Assembly: GCA_964551015.1 (NCBI GenBank)
Contig: CAZKBP010000015.1
Coordinates: 57,859-121,858, forward strand
Source of the DNA: CAZKBP01 sp964551015
GTDB taxonomy: Bacteria > Bacteroidota > Bacteroidia > Cytophagales > Microscillaceae
Length of the DNA stretch: 64,000 nucleotides
Direction: 5' to 3'
Both the position numbers and the translations under genes were made by a program. Below the pieces are notes generated by a model. It was given only the letters and a program-made list of their open reading frames with translations, made no database searches and was not told the origin of the DNA. This document shows positions 62,117-64,000 of this stretch, piece by piece. Positions within the stretch are counted from its first letter, which is position 1. Every line of letters starts with the position of its first letter.

Positions 62117-62499
62117 AGGCTACGAATGACCCGGGTTAGGGCTTCTTTTACCTGCAAAGATAATTTCTCCAATGCCGGATTGGCCACTGCTTGCATCGAG
62201 GCTTGTGGATCTACGGCAGAAACTTCGGTCTTGCCGGATTCTTTTTCCTGCAAAATTACATTACAGGGTAGCATCGTGCCGATCTTATCCTCGTGGGAGA
62301 GGGCTTTAAAAGCAAAATCAGGATTGCAGGCTCCCAAGATAAGGTAAGGTCTCAGGTCTTCGTCGAGCTTTTTCTTCATGGTTGCCTGCACATCAATTTC
62401 GGTCAAGACGCCGAAACCTTCCTGATCCAAGGCTTTTTTAACTTTTTCTACGCTGTTTTGAAAAGATTCATTCAGGGTGGTGTTAATGTAGTAGCTCAT
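62113..62499 (-). CDS. DUF302 domain protein
   Basis: 128 residues, one domain. SVEKVKKALDQEGFGVLTEI at the N-terminus and YLILGACNPDFAFKALSHED in the middle are typical of DUF302, a small alpha/beta fold of unknown function, sometimes near electron-transfer or stress genes. No signal peptide. It lies 35 bp after the TPM gene on the same strand and overlaps the opposite-strand gene by 4 bp at the 3' end. Confidence 0.9.
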   Translation of the reverse strand: MSYYINTTLNESFQNSVEKVKKALDQEGFGVLTEIDVQATMKKKLDEDLRPYLILGACNPDFAFKALSHEDKIGTMLPCNVILQEKESGKTEVSAVDPQASMQAVANPALEKLSLQVKEALTRVIRSL

Positions 62500-62534
62500 A
62501 ATTTTTTGGGGTTTATCGAGAAATAGAAAGTAAT

Positions 62535-63008
62535 TTATTTTTTGGGAAAAATCTCAAGAAGAGCATCAGTGGCCTGCTTGAGTCCTTTGTGATATTTTCC
62601 TTCCCGGAAAGGAGGAACCATCAGGGTTTCAATAATTTCTTCAGCCCGTTTTTCATCCAGATAAGACCGGAGTTGAGGCCCAAACTGAATGCGCACCTTT
62701 CGGTCTTTTTGGCTCATCAGTACGATCAAACCCTGCTCGGCAATTTCCCAGCGGGTCAGCCATTTTTTTGCGTAAGCGATTTCATCCTGACCGTATAAGG
62801 TATCTATAATCACCAAAATAGGACTAATGCGATCCGATTGCCAATGAGATTTCATCGCTTGATCCAGTGCTTTGGCCTGCTTCCGACTGAGCAAATCCGC
62901 ATAATCATACACGTAGCGCAGTTTTTTGGGAGGATCAGGAATAGCTATTTGTGCTGAAGCCTGTGAAATCGTGAAGAGCAAAGAAATTATCAGCAAAATA
63001 AAACGCAT
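62535..63008 (-). CDS. TPM-domain protein (secreted or membrane-anchored)
   Basis: 157 residues from the ATG at 63006-63008; a GTG at 63083 would extend the frame but misplace the signal peptide. The signal ends at ASAQ. The TPM_phosphatase-type domain is recognised from YVYDYADLLSRKQAKALDQA, ISPILVIIDTLYGQ and QGLIVLMSQKDRKVRIQFGP, which in related proteins sit in the periplasm. Plant relatives have phosphatase activity and serve photosystem II repair; the bacterial role is unknown. Only one TPM domain and no C-terminal membrane helix is present. Confidence 0.88.
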   Translation of the reverse strand: MRFILLIISLLFTISQASAQIAIPDPPKKLRYVYDYADLLSRKQAKALDQAMKSHWQSDRISPILVIIDTLYGQDEIAYAKKWLTRWEIAEQGLIVLMSQKDRKVRIQFGPQLRSYLDEKRAEEIIETLMVPPFREGKYHKGLKQATDALLEIFPKK

Positions 63009-63069
63009 ATACCAAGCTCGGGTTTCTAATAATAAATCTTTCTTAAAAGACGCAAGGCCTCTGGTGAAA

Positions 63070-63765
63070 TTACTGTTTATCACTCATTTTTTGTAATTCA
63101 GCTTTTAGGTCTTTCACCACCTCGGGAGCAGGTAAGTCTTTGTAGTGGAAAATATCGTCTAAGTTGACCGTGTTTTCATCGTAAAAATCCTGATTAGCTT
63201 TCTCGTTGACACTAATCGAAGACCCTTCCACGCTCAGGCCAGCGAATAAGCCCCTGGCACGAGAATAAGAATAAACCTCTGCTTCTAATTTGTAGTTCGT
63301 GCTAGCACCTACTTGTCTGCCCACAGGCCCGGCTGCCACTGCGGCATCGGCTCCCAGCGTGAAATCACTCTTGCCGATGTTTAGGACCGTTTCCCGATTA
63401 AAAAATAAAAGCACGATATCAGCCGATTGCCCACCGATCTGAAGCCCAATGCTACCTCCGGCGAGCTTCAAGAAGGCCGGATTACTCCATTGACCCTCTT
63501 CATCCTTGACCGTCACGACGCCTTTACCGTATCTTCCTCCTACGATCAAGCCGCCTTTGATCACTTTGGGAAAAATCGCTACCGCTTCTGCTCTTGCCAA
63601 TAAGGTCGGAGGAATGCCCTCTTCGGGCGCATAAGCCAAATCTTCTAATACTCGAGTGGCGTCTTTGACCTTTTTGATTTCTTGATTGCGATTCTGAGCG
63701 TTGACCCAGCTCCAATTAAGGATCAATAATCCCAAAAGGACTTTTAAGAAATGAGATGACTGCAT
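63070..63765 (-). CDS. YSC84/actin-binding-like lipid-binding protein, secreted
   Basis: 231 residues from the ATG at 63763-63765 (MQSSHFLKVLLGLLILNW), which gives a signal peptide ending VNAQ; the frame extends to a GTG at 63867 that is unlikely. The YSC84 family core is present: ARAEAVAIFPKVIKGGLIVG, GRYGKGVV, SIGLQIGGQSADIVLLFFN, LGADAAVAAGPVGRQVG. Bacterial members are envelope proteins thought to bind lipids. It is 61 bp upstream of the TPM gene on the same strand and probably in one operon with it and the DUF302 gene. Confidence 0.9.
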   Translation of the reverse strand: MQSSHFLKVLLGLLILNWSWVNAQNRNQEIKKVKDATRVLEDLAYAPEEGIPPTLLARAEAVAIFPKVIKGGLIVGGRYGKGVVTVKDEEGQWSNPAFLKLAGGSIGLQIGGQSADIVLLFFNRETVLNIGKSDFTLGADAAVAAGPVGRQVGASTNYKLEAEVYSYSRARGLFAGLSVEGSSISVNEKANQDFYDENTVNLDDIFHYKDLPAPEVVKDLKAELQKMSDKQ

Positions 63766-63927
63766 AGTCTTTATATTAAATTTTTGCATAGATTCTATAA
63801 TTAACTCATCTACAGAATGATTTAAAACTGATAAAAGTTTGGGTTGGTCTTCAAGTATCTTATTCACAGTGCTTTGCGCAGGCGTTCAGACTTGAAACTT
63901 GAGGCTTTTAGCTCCCTCATTGCACCT

Positions 63928-63953
63928 AGAGGGGTAGCTACCCCTACCCCTCT
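63928..63953. repeat. C/G-rich palindrome near the right edge
   Basis: AGAGGGGTA (63928-63936) pairs with TACCCCTCT (63945-63953), and the nested GGGGTAGCTACCCC (63931-63944) is itself a perfect 14-bp palindrome, so two exclusive hairpins are possible. C-runs continue to 63966, giving G-runs on the other strand. No T-run suggests termination. Confidence 0.7.
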
Positions 63954-64000
63954 GGGTACCCCCCCCTACCTCAAAGCTGGAAAATTGCAGCTTTTGATCT

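Noticed and set aside
1..64000. CRISPR arrays, insertion sequences, integrases, phage genes
   Set aside because: No spaced direct repeats, transposase or integrase motifs were found anywhere in the window.

Overview
The window looks like a chromosomal segment of a Bacteroidota bacterium, most likely of the order Cytophagales. The reasons are a SusC/SusD pair, a type IX secretion C-terminal domain on a secreted protease, several promoters of the TTG-N17-20-TAnnTTTG kind, poor Shine-Dalgarno sequences, and many PAS-rich and TPR-cyclase signalling proteins. No rRNA, tRNA, insertion sequence, phage gene or CRISPR array was recognised. Genus and species cannot be read from the sequence.

Layout. 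1-5925 (minus strand): a chemotaxis-type operon, running from a soluble four-PAS methyl-accepting protein through CheW, CheY and CheB to the start of CheA, which runs off the left edge. 6385-9595 (minus): a membrane histidine kinase, a WG-repeat lipoprotein and a DNA methyltransferase whose stop overlaps the lipoprotein start. 9655-12754: two outer-membrane beta-barrel proteins and an ECF sigma / anti-sigma pair. 13143-21125: two membrane-bound GAF/PAS sensors with no enzymatic output, around a pentapeptide-repeat protein and an NTF2-like protein. 21501-22936: a glycerophosphodiesterase lipoprotein and two tiny unknown genes.

23233-30451 is a SusC-SusD operon with two further surface lipoproteins (Calx-beta-like and fasciclin repeats), closed by a strong terminator and followed by a T9SS-exported M43 metalloprotease. 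33815-36181 is a PglC-PglD-PglE-like sugar module (phosphosugar transferase, acetyltransferase, aminotransferase). 36197-45536 is mostly housekeeping: a thioesterase, succinyl-CoA ligase beta, Ohr, photolyase, an M1 aminopeptidase, ribosomal proteins L27 and L21, and ribonucleotide reductase R2. Both phrB and nrdB have leaders with competing hairpins, and an 8-bp tandem repeat abuts the L21-L27 promoter.

45661-61382 is a second signalling block: a 7TM/SpoIIE phosphatase lipoprotein, an unknown 473-residue protein, then two TonB-dependent receptors, each beside a TPR/coiled-coil/transmembrane class III adenylate cyclase, with a flavin amine oxidase between the two pairs. This repeated receptor-cyclase arrangement is the best candidate for an undescribed system: an outer-membrane receptor may report through a periplasmic TPR domain to a cytoplasmic cyclase. 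61463-63765 holds a secreted unknown, a DUF302 protein, a TPM-domain protein and a YSC84-like protein, followed by a C-rich palindrome at the right edge.
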